Below, piece after piece: positions 36,701 through 45,401 of a stretch of DNA of 64,000 nt; positions within the stretch are counted from its first letter, which is position 1; the number at the start of each line of letters is the position of its first letter. The notes below the pieces were generated by a model that did no database searches, was not told the DNA's origin, and saw only the letters and a program-made list of their open reading frames with translations. The translations under genes and the position numbers were made by a program. This DNA comes from Petrosia ficiformis (Eukaryota; Porifera; Demospongiae; Haplosclerida; Petrosiidae). The stretch covers positions 3,800,001 through 3,864,000 of the forward strand of contig OX345643.1 of NCBI GenBank assembly GCA_947044365.1. The letters run 5' to 3'.

Positions 36701-38961
36701 GTTTCAACGTCAGTCACAGATTTACAAGCACTTGGAAAATGTGATTCTCTGCAGTAGCAGCAGTTTACTCTTTGACTTCCAACTACGAATGTGGCTGTTG
36801 TAGATGGTATGGACCTTCTGGAATCACGTGATGAAGATGAGGTTATTGCACTTGTATCAGCTCTCTCTCTAGCTTCGATTTCTTGTTCGATCAGTTCCAT
36901 CAATGGGTCTAGTTCCCAATTATCTCCAGCAATGTGTCTGCTCACCACAAGTCTCAACTCAGACGGCAACTTGTTCATCAGTACGGATGAAAGCAGAGTA
37001 CCATAGGCATCTGATGTAACTCCGAGAGCCTTCAAGGCTCTAACATGAGATTCGATCTGGTCATACAGTCTCCGTAACCCTCTCAAATTGTGATTAGAGG
37101 TGACAGGTTCAAGGTTCAAGAGAATCTCCATGTGTTTGTTGATGATTACTTGTTTGTTCCCAAACCTCTTCTTCAGTATCATAACGGCTTCTTTGTAGTT
37201 GGATGCTGTAAGCGAGAGACCTGCTATTGCTTCAGATGCACTGTGCTCAATCATTGACGTTAAGTAGTTGAATTTGTCAACATCTGAGAGGTCGGTGTTT
37301 CGATGAACAGCCGATTCGAAGGAATCCCAGAAACTGGTCCATTTTGACACATCTCCGTTAAACTTCTTAAGTGACAGTTTTGGTAGCTTCACCTTCGTAG
37401 TGCCGGATACAGTTGCTGTGACTGTTTCAGAGGGAGGAGTCACACGAGGTGTCGGGGTTGGAGATCTCGATGGTGCCAGGGACGTAGATCTTGAAGGTGT
37501 CCTCCTATCGGTGCTTGTATCTATAGCACCATCACTCATTTTTTCAATTTCTCCCAATACCTTCGTCAATTTTATGATTGTTAGTTGAATTCTTTCAGCA
37601 AAAATATCCGACTGCTGTATTTCCTCCTCCACTTCATCATCAGGTGTCTTTTCCAGTATCTTCTCATCGATCGTCGTCAAAATGGTTGCCTTTTCTTCAA
37701 GTGATTGTTTCAGTTGCATTAGCTTTAGAATGTCTGTACTCTCCTCTGTCAGTGCTTCGTCTACTTTCGTCAAAGTACGAGTAGTAGAGCCTCGGTGCCC
37801 TCCTCGTATTCGTTTCTGTCGAGCGTATTCACTCATCCTCTTTGGGCGTCAATTGGAATACCACGTGGTGATCACAAATTTCTGCTTTTTCAGTCTCTCT
37901 TTCACGATCGGCTGAAATAGCTCAAGACAGTCGTCTAATCCGGTTCGGCGGACCATGTAATGTAACTTCAATTGTCTGACTTGAGCTTCGTTCGACACTT
38001 ATTCACCCTTGAATACGCACTCAGTTTAACAACAACTTGTTATTTTTTACTAAATTTTCATTCAATTAAAACTACAATATTCATAGTCAAATCAATAAAC
38101 GATAATAATATTCATAATCAAATTTACATCACAATGTATGTGCTACTAATACTGACTATAGCAACTACAGGTATGTGTATAAAACTGTATTACCATAATT
38201 AAAAATCTTTGTAGTTACGAAAATGAATAAATTTATCTTTTTACATAAATTGTATTGAGAAAATAATTCAGATTAAAGTGCGTGTAATAAGGGTTTAGTG
38301 AACATAGTACAAAAGCTCATAACATTACGGTATAACTTATGCTTCCTAGCTGTAGTTCAGCCATGTCTATTGGTTGTTTATGTATCAGAGTACAGAATTT
38401 ATGTTCACAGCCATTTGAGATGTATGTTATGTAGTCATACTGGTCATGTCTACTCAATCAACACGTATTATTATTTGAAATACATACATTATAACAAAAC
38501 AAATGAGGTCAAACACCATTGCAGCTTATTTGAAAGGCTGAAATAGTTTGTGCAAGCTTTACATTCAATTTATTGATATTCATACAGGTAGGAGTAGACA
38601 AACAACTAGTAATGGGCGAGAATAGTCACGAGTCTATAGGGCGAGATCTGCAATCACTACAAGTTTTACAATATTAATATTCAATCCTGTAAATACTTAC
38701 AGCCGAGTCGTTCACTACAGCTTGCAGTGTATAACCAGACAGTATATCACTTCTGTCGTTAATCAACTCTAATGCTAGATCTAGTGCAGGAAGATAGGGC
38801 CTGCCATCCAAATCAGGAGAGGAAAGAGGTAACAGGACAGCTATTGTGAGGAGTGTTCCATTTTCACCATTAACAGGAAAAGATATTGCAAATATCCATG
38901 AACAGGACAGGAGAAAGAATAACGAATATCTCTTGAGGTGAGCCATCTGCTTGCAATCCAA
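25564..38961 (-). CDS. GABA-B-like class C G-protein-coupled receptor
   Basis: Seventeen exons join in frame to 895 residues: 38701-38961, 31350-31487, 31012-31182, 30505-30612, 29861-29926, 29349-29570, 29092-29239, 28175-28293, 28049-28112, 27914-27940, 27567-27804, 26989-27121, 26703-26822, 26514-26642, 26134-26451, 25922-26059 and 25564-25851. In order: signal peptide; bilobed Venus-flytrap domain (VGMIGPICSTATQPVAELA, ISAGASNP, MKFYGWSRIASITQ, WLTYDWY); then seven helices. Helix-region motifs VIKLSSPYLN and ILLGLD and the ARVWIGVLAFTLLFGTMFAKTW block are GABA-B signatures. A short coiled-coil-like YLRQEVEKLRIQLAK follows, then a Ser/Pro-rich tail. The usual role is G-protein signalling; the ligand is unknown. 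The 27-nt exon 10 has a weak acceptor. Start may be 38946. Intron 1 carries a BEL/Pao element. Confidence 0.92.
28338..28495. repeat. Tandem repeat, unit about 21 bp
   Basis: About seven units of AATTTAGTTAAATGTTATAAT with drift (GTGAAATG to GTTAAATG) in a receptor intron. Confidence 0.85.
28575..28757. repeat. Foldback (inverted-repeat) element
   Basis: CACTTAATGTTGGCACGAAG on the minus strand near the right end pairs with TTACTTAATGTTGCCATGAAG at the left; the arms run about 45 bp into TTATTTATTGCA. It is MITE-like, in a receptor intron. Confidence 0.65.
29607..29737. repeat. Tandem repeat, 33-bp unit, 4 copies
   Basis: Four near-identical units containing AATATAATTATCCATATGTA then CTCTAAA, in a receptor intron. 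Confidence 0.9.
30667..30940. repeat. (ATAC)n tetranucleotide microsatellite
   Basis: About 270 bp of ACAT/CATA repeats with few interruptions, in the receptor intron between exons 3 and 4. Long open frames on both strands here (Met-Tyr-Val-Cys or Ile-His-Thr-Tyr repeats) are artefacts of the repeat. Confidence 0.97.
32062..32239 (-). repeat. 3' LTR of the BEL/Pao element
   Basis: 178 bp, TGTAATGTAAC...CATCACA on the plus strand. It pairs with the copy at 37956-38133, and the polypurine tract is immediately interior. Confidence 0.93.
32314..37836 (-). CDS. BEL/Pao Gag-Pol polyprotein
   Basis: 1840 codons without a stop. Residues ~1-350: coiled, charged Gag-like region with the DUF1759-type stretch (KLPKLSLKKFNGD, WTSFWDSFESAVH). 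~357-430: zinc knuckles (CCYCRESHFPSAC, CYVCLKRNHLSRDC, CSQCNGRHHVSLC). ~485: aspartic protease, LDSGSQRSYV. ~750-1000: reverse transcriptase with the YVDD box near 908. ~1105-1230: RNase H, starting CGFCDASAKAYAAV. ~1410-1455: integrase HHCC zinc site (H..H...CTIC). ~1487-1600: integrase core with DFAGPL, SDNAKTF and FERMIQS supplying the DDE acidic residues. A C-terminal DUF5641-like region ends near 1790. All catalytic motifs appear intact. There is no separate env frame. The frame is full length for the family. Confidence 0.93.
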   Translation of the reverse strand: MSEYARQKRIRGGHRGSTTRTLTKVDEALTEESTDILKLMQLKQSLEEKATILTTIDEKILEKTPDDEVEEEIQQSDIFAERIQLTIIKLTKVLGEIEKMSDGAIDTSTDRRTPSRSTSLAPSRSPTPTPRVTPPSETVTATVSGTTKVKLPKLSLKKFNGDVSKWTSFWDSFESAVHRNTDLSDVDKFNYLTSMIEHSASEAIAGLSLTASNYKEAVMILKKRFGNKQVIINKHMEILLNLEPVTSNHNLRGLRRLYDQIESHVRALKALGVTSDAYGTLLSSVLMNKLPSELRLVVSRHIAGDNWELDPLMELIEQEIEARERADTSAITSSSSRDSRRSIPSTTATFVVGSQRVNCCYCRESHFPSACKSVTDVETRKQVLRREGRCYVCLKRNHLSRDCRSNIRCSQCNGRHHVSLCQRAQGQKNVSTSDRGTDSERNPSERQLPSTQMYVGTKTPVLLQTATAPTYGKSTTIQARIILDSGSQRSYVTNRLRDRLALETVRTDMISIKTFGSSVEKRQECDLVNLRVGTRNGGSVKITALAVPLICEPICSQPVNLARENFQHLSGLDLADSSHLGDTLEVDILIGSDYYWSFVTSRVLRGRIGPTAIHTRLGWVLSGPLQGMESGKNAVNLIASTHALRVNGETIHNNPDQSLDTQLKKFWELESFGIVKNELSVYDKFINEITFKDCRYEVRLPWKDSHSELPDNFELSCKRLGNLLSRLQKNPELLSEYDFVIRDQLSQGVVEIVKDPFVKTNKRVHYLPHHAVVRHDRETTKLRVVYDASARSRDVPSLNNCLYAGPPFDQRIFDILLRFRVHKTALTGDIEKAFLMVSVAEEDRDVLRFIWVDDPRKKNPDIIILRFTRVVFGVSSSPFLLNATIAHHMENYRREDPEFVTKFSRSIYVDDVISGAQDDDSTFELYLKSKKRLSEGGFNLRKFITNSSNLRTRMNRNEMEILLEKPESICRRNIDDRSYSKITLGSDFNTSNDEQRILGISWNVAEDQLQFDISSIAQAMDIPNPTKRDVVSITAKFFDPLGVISPVIVQFKILFQDICKLKMNWDEPLTGEPLNKWNSLVAGLKGSTTMTLPRCYFSQFHSPMMTLRLCGFCDASAKAYAAVVYLDVTFDHSHQFKFIAAKTRVSPTTCQSIPRLELLSSLLLARLVVSVQEALKFELQLDEPRCYTDSKVTLCWIQGTDREWKQFVENRVREIRRLVSFENWRHCPGQHNPADIPSRGMNPAELNKCGQWLNGPKLIETNEPELENLPEECLKEMKTVGSHNLLINDNPNSISNIMRCQDYSSLERLLMVTAYVLKFVKLLKSKLKDSQDPVTNSITLKDVDEALKTWVQEMQTSLLSDNKFESQTRQLEPYCDKEGVWRCGGRLTHANIPVSTQHPIILDKRHHLATLIVKDCHNKVGHNGVRDTLTQLRSQYWIIGGRQFVRKILYKCTICRRFTAKPFNSPPPPPLPPCRVREAPPFCCTGVDFAGPLYINNGEKVWICLFTCCIVRAIHLELVPDLTAPTFIRCFKRFTARRGFPMKMISDNAKTFKSAAKTIVKVLNHPDVKQHFLRVNVDWSFNLEKAPWQGGVFERMIQSTKSCLKKIVGKAKLTYDELLTSISEVEMIINSRPLTYVSSDDLDEPLTPSHLLIGRRVLTLPGIPDAVDVDYETSPDHSELTRRMRHLNKILDHFWKRWRQEYLLELRTSHRLDYKKGDKVKTISIGQVVLIHDENHPRGLWKLALVEELIKGSDGQVRGARVRTQSGLDRSVILNRPVQHLYPLEVASENMVDDQTNCDGNVPSHNSVVQTNETRPTRRAAIRARDQLRQDVFNIESDDD
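37956..38133 (-). repeat. 5' LTR of the BEL/Pao element
   Basis: 178 bp. Element transcription should start here, on the minus strand. The putative primer-binding site lies at 37938-37955. Confidence 0.93.
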
Positions 38962-38988
38962 GAAAAAAAAAATGTTGCATCACTGCAG

Positions 38989-38996
38989 CTTTTATA
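38989..38996 (-). promoter_or_regulatory. TATA box candidate for the GABA-B-like receptor
   Basis: The minus strand reads CATATAAAAGC, about 35 nt upstream of the first ATG (38961) and 50 nt upstream of the second in-frame ATG (38946). If used at normal spacing, transcription would begin near 38965, which favours initiation at 38946 (MAHLKRYSLFFLL...). Confidence 0.4.
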
Positions 38997-39068
38997 TGAT
39001 TTTTCAGTAGGCGGAGCATTAATTAAATAAAAATACAACAATTATTAAGAAATTTCAATGAGAACACA

Positions 39069-39869
39069 TTAATCTGGTTCCATTTTATCGTCAATAGCAG
39101 GTTGCTCTACATTTGGTGAGCTATCACAATGTGTGTGATGTTGTACTGTGATCATGGTCTCCTGCTTCTCTGATGGGATTTCATCATCAGTTACAGTACG
39201 ACATTTTTCATCTGTTTTTCTCAGTTCTTCATCAATTTCCTTCAGCGGGTTGACTGATTTATCCTCTTGGTCAGAGACCACAATATCACCACTTGTGTTT
39301 TCACATTCGGTATCTGACACATGGTCATGTTTTTCTTCCTCAGATTTATTTACCAAAACCACAGCATCATCAGAACAAAATCTATTTGCTATTCTGTCAT
39401 GATGCGCTTTCTCTTCATCTTCAGTTATTAAGTCTTTCCAAGGATTCTGAAATATAGAAGCAGTATAGAGATTTTCATTGTATCCAGGCTGTTCAAAAGA
39501 GTGTCGACTCTTTTTAATCACACCTCCTCTTCCTGGGAATTTACGTTTAGAAGGACCATATTGTTCAGGCTTGAAATATCGTCCACCAGTATTAGAATGT
39601 GGATGTCTAGTATGATAGTTTCCAATAGGAGGAGGAAGTCTTGGAAAATTACTCCCATGGTCAAGTAGGTAAAATGGCTGATGAAAAGGTGGTGCTCTCA
39701 CAAATCCATGACCTGGATTCGGAAGAATTGGAGGTCTTACACCCATAGGTACTAAAGGAAAAGGTGGTGGCGGATCTAACAGTCCAGGAAAAGGGTGAAG
39801 AGGAACTGGGTATCTAGGAGGCCACTGGTTACTCATTTTCTTCCGAGTCTCATCCCCATTCGCCGGCAT
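39069..39869 (-). CDS. Proline-rich, acidic-tailed protein with MPLKIP-like motif
   Basis: A single exon of 266 codons from 39869, or 255 from the second ATG at 39836. Residues ~12-95 are rich in Pro, Phe and His (PFPGLLDPPPPFPLVP). A basic GR/K-rich stretch (~105-125) and an acidic C-terminal half follow. The segment ENLYTASIFQNPWKDLI resembles the conserved C-terminal motif of MPLKIP/TTDN1 (a Y/F...P-W...L signature), a trichothiodystrophy-linked nuclear factor; the match is short, so the assignment is tentative. The first 11 codons overlap one arm of the foldback at 39844-39930, suggesting the ancestral start is 39836. The stop lies 107 bp upstream of the receptor's first ATG, same strand. 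Confidence 0.65.
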   Translation of the reverse strand: MPANGDETRKKMSNQWPPRYPVPLHPFPGLLDPPPPFPLVPMGVRPPILPNPGHGFVRAPPFHQPFYLLDHGSNFPRLPPPIGNYHTRHPHSNTGGRYFKPEQYGPSKRKFPGRGGVIKKSRHSFEQPGYNENLYTASIFQNPWKDLITEDEEKAHHDRIANRFCSDDAVVLVNKSEEEKHDHVSDTECENTSGDIVVSDQEDKSVNPLKEIDEELRKTDEKCRTVTDDEIPSEKQETMITVQHHTHCDSSPNVEQPAIDDKMEPD

Positions 39870-39930
39870 TCAGTCACGCCCACATGATACAGGGCAGAGC
39901 TTTGGGCGTGACTGAATGGGGTCGAGACTA
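39844..39930. mobile_element. TAGTCTCG foldback, copy 2 (short)
   Basis: Near-palindrome with the 16-bp perfect core CATTCAGTCACGCCCA and its inverse around a 20-bp loop; the outer ends are AGTCTCATCCCCATT and GGGGTCGAGACTA. The left terminal two bases have changed. It overlaps the first codons of the proline-rich gene. Confidence 0.6.
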
Positions 39931-40106
39931 CGAAATCTAGGGGGAATTTCAATTTCTCCTTCACAGGACCTGAAAGGTAACATAACGCATTATAATTTGC
40001 CCTTTTCCTAAATAAACACTGTGATTGATTACCAAAAACAAGAATTTAATAGCAAAAAATATATATTTGTAATACATAGTTCTGATCTCAAACATTTATT
40101 TCTCCA

Positions 40107-41226
40107 CTATACATGAGTCCTGGTTTCACAAAGTTCTCCTGTTTTTCCACATGCTAAAGTATATGCAATGAAAACTACAAAACACCATGTCAAAATCCAC
40201 ATAATAATACACAAGATAACAGAAGCAAAGGATGCTCTCTCGTTTTGTAACTTGTTTCCATATTCACCCTTCTGAGAAGAAACACGTGCCTGCATAACAT
40301 AGGAAAAGATAAATCACTCAAATACTAATAGAGTTAAAATCGTTCTTATATATACAAAAACATTAGAGGATCAGGTAGCCATCAAAACTGATGATTATAA
40401 CTACACAACATGATTTCTATACTGGCAATATCATAATCCGGAAATGTATGCTGTAAATTAAAAACTTTTTTGAAATTATAATATTCAAGAAATTATTAAT
40501 CAAATCAATATTGAAAATAATTATATATAGTGGAAGTCAATTTCCCACACATTTCATAGCAACAAAGTCACCTGTCAACTCATTAATAATTATGACGGCA
40601 TATGAAATATAAAATTATGAGTGTAGTAATTTCTTACCAAATGCAATAATAGTAAATACAATGTATGACACATGGAATATGTAAAGTAGTAGTAAATACA
40701 ATATATGACACATGGAATATGTACTAGTAAATACAATACATTGCATACTCTACTCACAACAAATACACAGAAACCATCAAAATGTCTTGTGTTGTGCCAA
40801 GTCACTTACTCTACAAGCAAAATAAATTGCTGCAATACCACATACTAATCCAAAAAGATTTAATACAATCACGGAAAGAGTAGTAATCACTATAGCTAGA
40901 GTGATATGATGATCCCATTTCGAAGATTCTCCTGTTTTCTCCTGTAACGAAACCCCTTCAGTTGGTGCTACCTGCTGCTCTATTACTATAACACTTGTTG
41001 GTCGATTCCATCTCTATTCAAAATAAAACAATATTCGATGCTTTCTCAATATTTGCCCTGCAACTAACCTTTTGAGTCTTTTTTAATGGTACATTATATG
41101 CTGGATTTTCACGAACTGTTGGATCATCTACATTAATAGACAACTGGCTAGAATAAATACATACATTAACAAAAATGTGCATCATGATAATATATATCAT
41201 AACTAGAACTTACCAACACTATCCAT
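40107..41226 (-). CDS. Dispanin / CD225-domain membrane protein 2
   Basis: Exons 41214-41226, 41069-41127, 40810-41013 and 40107-40289 join in frame to 152 residues. The acceptor before DDPTVRENPAYNV was chosen because the upstream one would create a stop. The CD225-like core has two hydrophobic segments (ITLAIVITTLSVIVLNLFGLVCGIAAIYFACR and FASVILCIIMWILTWCFVVF are its two halves, here cited by their ends) separated by a basic loop, ARVSSQKGEYGNKLQNERA. It has a short N-terminal tail, unlike the proline-rich one of dispanin 1. It is the first of three tandem paralogues on this strand. Function is unknown; relatives modulate membrane curvature and fusion in vertebrates. Confidence 0.8.
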
Positions 41227-41554
41227 TATTTGCTGATTCTGGAGGCAGCCCCACCCAAACTCATGCACCACGCCCAAGTATTAATCAACTTCTATACAAA
41301 AGTGTATTTCCGGAAACTTAAGTACTAGTTTTGTGAATTTGTCAACAGAATTGTACAGAAACATCTACAGCTTTTATATTTATACATAAATATATTAATT
41401 ATTAAAAACAGATGATTGCATTTATAATGTATTGCTGAAAAGAGGATAATGATAATAATTATTTCTAAAACAATAATTATTAATAATTGTGTTTAAAAAA
41501 AATCAATAGTAGGCCATAGATTTGATGATTTGAAAGTTGAAAACAGGATGAACC

Positions 41555-42655
41555 TTACAGCCTAGTGTCACACATTGCTCCAGTTGGACCACAAAATTCC
41601 CTGTATACTATGAAACCAGCTACACATAAACTTATGATCCATCCTATAATGCTAAATATCACAAACGCAAAAGCAGTCTTGTCATTTTCTTGCATCAGAT
41701 CTTTTCTGCCTGACATCTCTGCTGCACGTGACTAAATAATGTGGAAAAGTAATATTGTATTCAATTGATAATTATTAATGACAATCCTTTTAATTAATTA
41801 AAACATAATTTTTGAACCTATATCTAAAACAAGAATTTGAAAATAAGAATATCAAAACTAACTGGCATAATTGATGACACACATTAATTCAAGTGCCAAG
41901 TGAGAATGATTTCATTGATAACTATAAGACTATTAGCTTCACAGGTATCTTTCAAGGAAGTTAGGTGGATACAATTTTGTTTGTTCTTTGAGAAAATACA
42001 TCATTGGGAAGTTTAGTACTACAAAACTAGTGCTTGGGCTAAAGGGGCTAGTTCAAAATTTAGCGGGGCTCTAGTATCCTTATTCTAGTGTTTCTGATTT
42101 GCAGTGAAATTCATTGTTATAATAAATACACTGTTACAAACCTGCAGTATTGAATTTGCTGGTTGACAATCAAGATACTTATTAGTTAATGATCAAAAGG
42201 AACTGACAATGACATAATCAAACGACAAATGTATAACAGTATTTGGTTGGATTTCTACATAACTGAACTGATTTAATAGATAATAGAATCAATGAATGTG
42301 GCCCCTAGACCATGAGATTAACAAACCGGCATTGAAGATTCAATACTATATAGGTTAGCCACAGTGTAATGAACACATTAAAGTTGATTGTAGATGCTAC
42401 TATAATATTATACTGTATGTACGCCACTACTATTAATACCTTGACAGAGAAAATAACAGCACTCACAGCACAACACAAAGCAAATGGATTAAAACAGATA
42501 GAAGATATCAAACACATTATTACTCCAATAGTCAAGTGTCGATCTCCAGGTTTAGAAGGAATTGCTGGTGACTCTGGACGTGGCTGGCGGACATCAATGA
42601 TAACACTCTACAATAGAAGTGAAACTCAAGTATATAATACATAATTTATAATACA

Positions 42656-42738
<83 letters not shown>

Positions 42739-42891
42739 CCTTTTGATATCTACCGACTTGTCTGTAGCTAGTTGATGTCTCTTCTTCATATGGTGTTACA
42801 AAAGACGTTTCTATATCAGTGTGAAACAACACTTAATACATATCATTCAAATATAACTGTTTCAGACGTAATAGGATAACATACCAGCCAT
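41555..42891 (-). CDS. Dispanin / CD225-domain membrane protein 3
   Basis: Exons 42885-42891 (7 nt, ATG GCT G), 42740-42810, 42440-42607 and 41555-41731 join in frame to 140 residues. The N-terminal tail is AETSFVTPYEEETSTSYRQ. The first hydrophobic segment begins LTIGVIMCLISSICFNPFAL and ends VIFSVK at an exon boundary. The linking loop is SRAAEMSGRKDLMQENDK, and the second segment starts TAFAFVIFSIIGWIISL. The C-terminus is cysteine-containing (CGPTGAMCDTRL). Its 168-nt third exon has exactly the same length and phase as that of the next paralogue, supporting tandem duplication. A (TA)n microsatellite separates exons 2 and 3. Confidence 0.82.
42660..42736. repeat. (TA)n microsatellite
   Basis: About 75 bp of TA dinucleotides in an intron of the third dispanin gene. 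Confidence 0.95.
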
Positions 42892-43033
42892 TTCTCTGTT
42901 GCTCACGACAGGGTTTGCTCTATCCTTCGACCGGATTTAGGTATGTGCATGACTTCCCTACACGCCCGCCCCCACATATATAGTTGTTTACGTTATCAAA
43001 CATTGAATTCTAAACACGAGTAAATTATAATTA

Positions 43034-44012
43034 TTAGTCATTTTTGTAAGGTGAAGTATCACACTCAATCCCATCGTTTCCACATAGTACTTGGTATGTA
43101 ACAACTACGACAATTGTGAAAGAGATTATCCAACACAATAGTACTCCAATATTGAATGCAAATGCAATCTTTTCATTCTCTCTAGTATCTTTAAGATTTC
43201 CATTTTTGAATGCATTCTTTGCCTACAGAATCAAACCAAATACATAACCAATTGTACAAATTTACATAATAATATACCTTCACTGAATAGACAATTGCAG
43301 GCACTGAACACAGTAGAGTCCAGAAGCATCCAGAGAAAACACTCAATATACAAAGTACAACGGAAAGTATCAGATAGTGGTCATTAGCAACAACTGAGTG
43401 ATCATCAGAGATTAAATGTGGTTGGTTTATTACTACAGATGACAACTATGAGCAATAATAGACTAATGATTACATATACATTATGTCCATACATACATAC
43501 ATTAGCAATGAAGTCAACAGAAAAACAGACACTCTCTTTTCCAGGAAAGAACATGACCACAGTTGAACTCGAACCACTGACCATCCGATCAAGTTCTAAC
43601 CACTAAGCCATGCTGCCTCCTTAAAAAAAAGAGTGCCCATCAAACTGGGACTAATTATTACAAACATGCTTAATATATGTAATATAAATATACTTATACA
43701 TACATACATACATACATACATACATACATACATACATACATACATACATACATACATACATACATACACTTATACATACATACTACCTACACCTACACTC
43801 TCACAACACATACAATACATACTCCATAGATGTGTCATAAGCAATAATAATTATGACTTCAATGACAGATTAGATAAGCACAAATAAGGAAAGCTGAAAA
43901 CTGAAAGCTACACAAAATATGATTTTGCTCATTATTAGTAATAATAGTAGCTTAAAGACAACCACTAGTTGATGGATTATAACCACTACTATGTGAAACT
44001 TTAATATAGAAA

Positions 44013-44053
<41 letters not shown>

Positions 44054-44444
44054 ATAAGCAAAAGCTATTTATTACAAAGTATAGTCACAATAATTATAAT
44101 TATGTTGATAATGTGTCATTATGTTTAATACCCAATTAACAAAAAGGCATGCAATGACAACTAGCAATTCCATTGAAAATTGACATGTTGAATAGTGAGA
44201 AATGATGTTACCTCTCTGCTTGACACTTTGCTGCTTGTTGTTTGTGATACCAGAATAGGTGGTGCAGGAAGAGGTCGACTTTTTGGAAGAAAAGGAGTTC
44301 TGCAGGAAGGATCACTGAATGCTATGGAAGATTTCAATTACAAAGTGCTTAATTTACTTTCATTAGAAATTCTCTTAATTGAGAGAAGATTTGTTCACAC
44401 CACAATACCACAGAAACACATACACGAATTTCCTTACCTGCCAT
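43034..44444 (-). CDS. Dispanin / CD225-domain membrane protein 4
   Basis: Exons 44438-44444 (7 nt, ATG GCA G), 44212-44321, 43278-43445 and 43034-43222 join in frame to 157 residues. The N-terminal tail is Pro/Ser-rich (PFLPKSRPLPAPPILVSQ). The first membrane segment starts YLILSVVLCILSVFSG and ends CSVPAIVYSVK. The loop AKNAFKNGNLKDTRENEK precedes the second segment, IAFAFNIGVLLCWIISF. The C-terminus is acidic with two Cys. The start codon is 54 bp from that of CAMKMT on the opposite strand. The intron between exons 2 and 3 holds a SINE, a (CATA)n tract and a (TA)n tract. Confidence 0.82.
43540..43625 (-). mobile_element. tRNA-derived SINE head
   Basis: The minus strand has GGCTTAGTGGTTAGAAC (A box) and GTGGTTCGAGTTC (B box) spaced as in a tRNA, but the following sequence does not close an acceptor stem. 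It is a different family from the copies at 9130 and 9421. Confidence 0.55.
43690..43790. repeat. (ATAC)n microsatellite
   Basis: About 80 bp of pure CATA repeat followed by imperfect units, in the dispanin 4 intron. Confidence 0.93.
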
Positions 44445-44498
44445 TGCAAAAAATTCGGAGGAGTGGCTGGTTGATTGAATTAGTTAATTAACTATCAA
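44445..44498. promoter_or_regulatory. 54-bp gap between two divergent start codons
   Basis: Only 54 bp separate the ATG of dispanin 4 (-) and the ATG of CAMKMT (+). Both promoters and 5' leaders must overlap each other or the opposing gene. Confidence 0.55.
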
Positions 44499-45401
44499 AT
44501 GGCAGAAGGTGGATCTTTTACTGCAAGGGAGAGATGGCGAATACTTAGGGATATTTTGATTACTAAAAAGAAAGCCAAAAATGAAATTGCTTGTAATTCA
44601 ATAAGTGTAAGACGATTCTCCACGTTTGACTTATTTCGAATTGATAAACATCTTGGGAAGAAAGATGACCAAGTCAATGGAAGAGATGAAGGTGTTCAAT
44701 GGTTGTCATACAATTATGATAACTCTAAAACAGCAGTGTCTGTAGATATTGCATTTCTACCTTCACACGTATCATTGCAGGACCTTCAAGGTTTTAATAA
44801 CACTGGAAATGTTTGTATTTGGCCTTCGGAAGAAGTTATGGCACTGTATTGTTTAGAGAATATAACACAGTTTACTGATTTATCCATTTGTGAACTGGGT
44901 TCTGGTATGACCGGGTTGGCTGGAGTTTTTTTGGCTGCAACGAAGGGCCCAAAGGAGGTGATTCTGACAGATGGAAATGAAAAATCAGTAACAAACTTAA
45001 AAAGAATAATAAGTCGAAACCAATCATCCTTTGGTAAGACTCGTGTCACAGGACAAATATTTACCTGGGATGAACATAAGATTAGTTCCGACTTCATGGA
45101 CAGATTTGATGTTATAATTTGTGCTGATTGCTTGTTCTTTACTGAAGTACATGAATCATTAATTGCTGTATTAAAATCACTTTTAAGGCCTACAGGTAAA
45201 ATCTACATGTTTGCACCAGAAAGAAGTGGCACATTACAACAGTTTTGTTCCATAGCTATGGAACGCTTTCGTGTTGAAGTCACAGACAGATATCTTGACA
45301 TTGTATGGCACAAGCATGAACAGTACTTGTCAGAAGTATCAGGTGGAATTTATAACCCTGACATACATTTACCTTTGTGTATAGTATTGAAAAATAAGTA
45401 A
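44499..45401 (+). CDS. CAMKMT: Calmodulin-lysine N-methyltransferase
   Basis: Intronless, 300 codons. It is a class I (seven-beta-strand) SAM-dependent methyltransferase of the METTL21-related group that trimethylates a calmodulin lysine (K115 in vertebrates). N-terminal RWRILRDIL and SVRRFSTFDLF match the family-specific region. NTGNVCIWPSEEVMALYCL is the most diagnostic block. The SAM-binding loop is CELGSGMTGLAG (about residues 131-142), motif II-like LTDGNEKSV follows, and ADCLF marks the post-strand-4 motif. Length is close to the vertebrate protein (~320). The cytosolic or nuclear location is inferred from the absence of a signal. Confidence 0.93.
   Translation: MAEGGSFTARERWRILRDILITKKKAKNEIACNSISVRRFSTFDLFRIDKHLGKKDDQVNGRDEGVQWLSYNYDNSKTAVSVDIAFLPSHVSLQDLQGFNNTGNVCIWPSEEVMALYCLENITQFTDLSICELGSGMTGLAGVFLAATKGPKEVILTDGNEKSVTNLKRIISRNQSSFGKTRVTGQIFTWDEHKISSDFMDRFDVIICADCLFFTEVHESLIAVLKSLLRPTGKIYMFAPERSGTLQQFCSIAMERFRVEVTDRYLDIVWHKHEQYLSEVSGGIYNPDIHLPLCIVLKNK

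Larger units (their letters stand above)
32062..38133 (-). mobile_element. Full-length BEL/Pao LTR retrotransposon
   Basis: Two 178-bp LTRs (32062-32239 and 37956-38133), both TGT...ACA, differ at one position seen (GCCC/ACCC). They are flanked by a perfect 5-bp duplication, ATGTA (32057-32061 and 38134-38138). A polypurine tract AACAGGGGGAG abuts the 3' LTR on the minus strand. A primer-binding-site candidate starting TGGTCCGCCGAACC abuts the 5' LTR. One uninterrupted Gag-Pol frame fills the interior. It lies in intron 1 of the receptor gene, same strand. Near-identical LTRs and an intact frame indicate a recent insertion. Confidence 0.95.

Noticed and set aside
33092..37915. Several plus-strand open frames opposite Gag-Pol
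   Set aside because: No family motifs; shadows of the long minus-strand frame.
37956..38202. Short plus-strand frame MSDLSFVRHLF present at both 32078 and 37972
   Set aside because: It is the antisense reading of the two LTRs.
43540..43625. A functional tRNA gene
   Set aside because: A and B boxes are present but the acceptor stem does not close and the anticodon arm is poor; SINE head.
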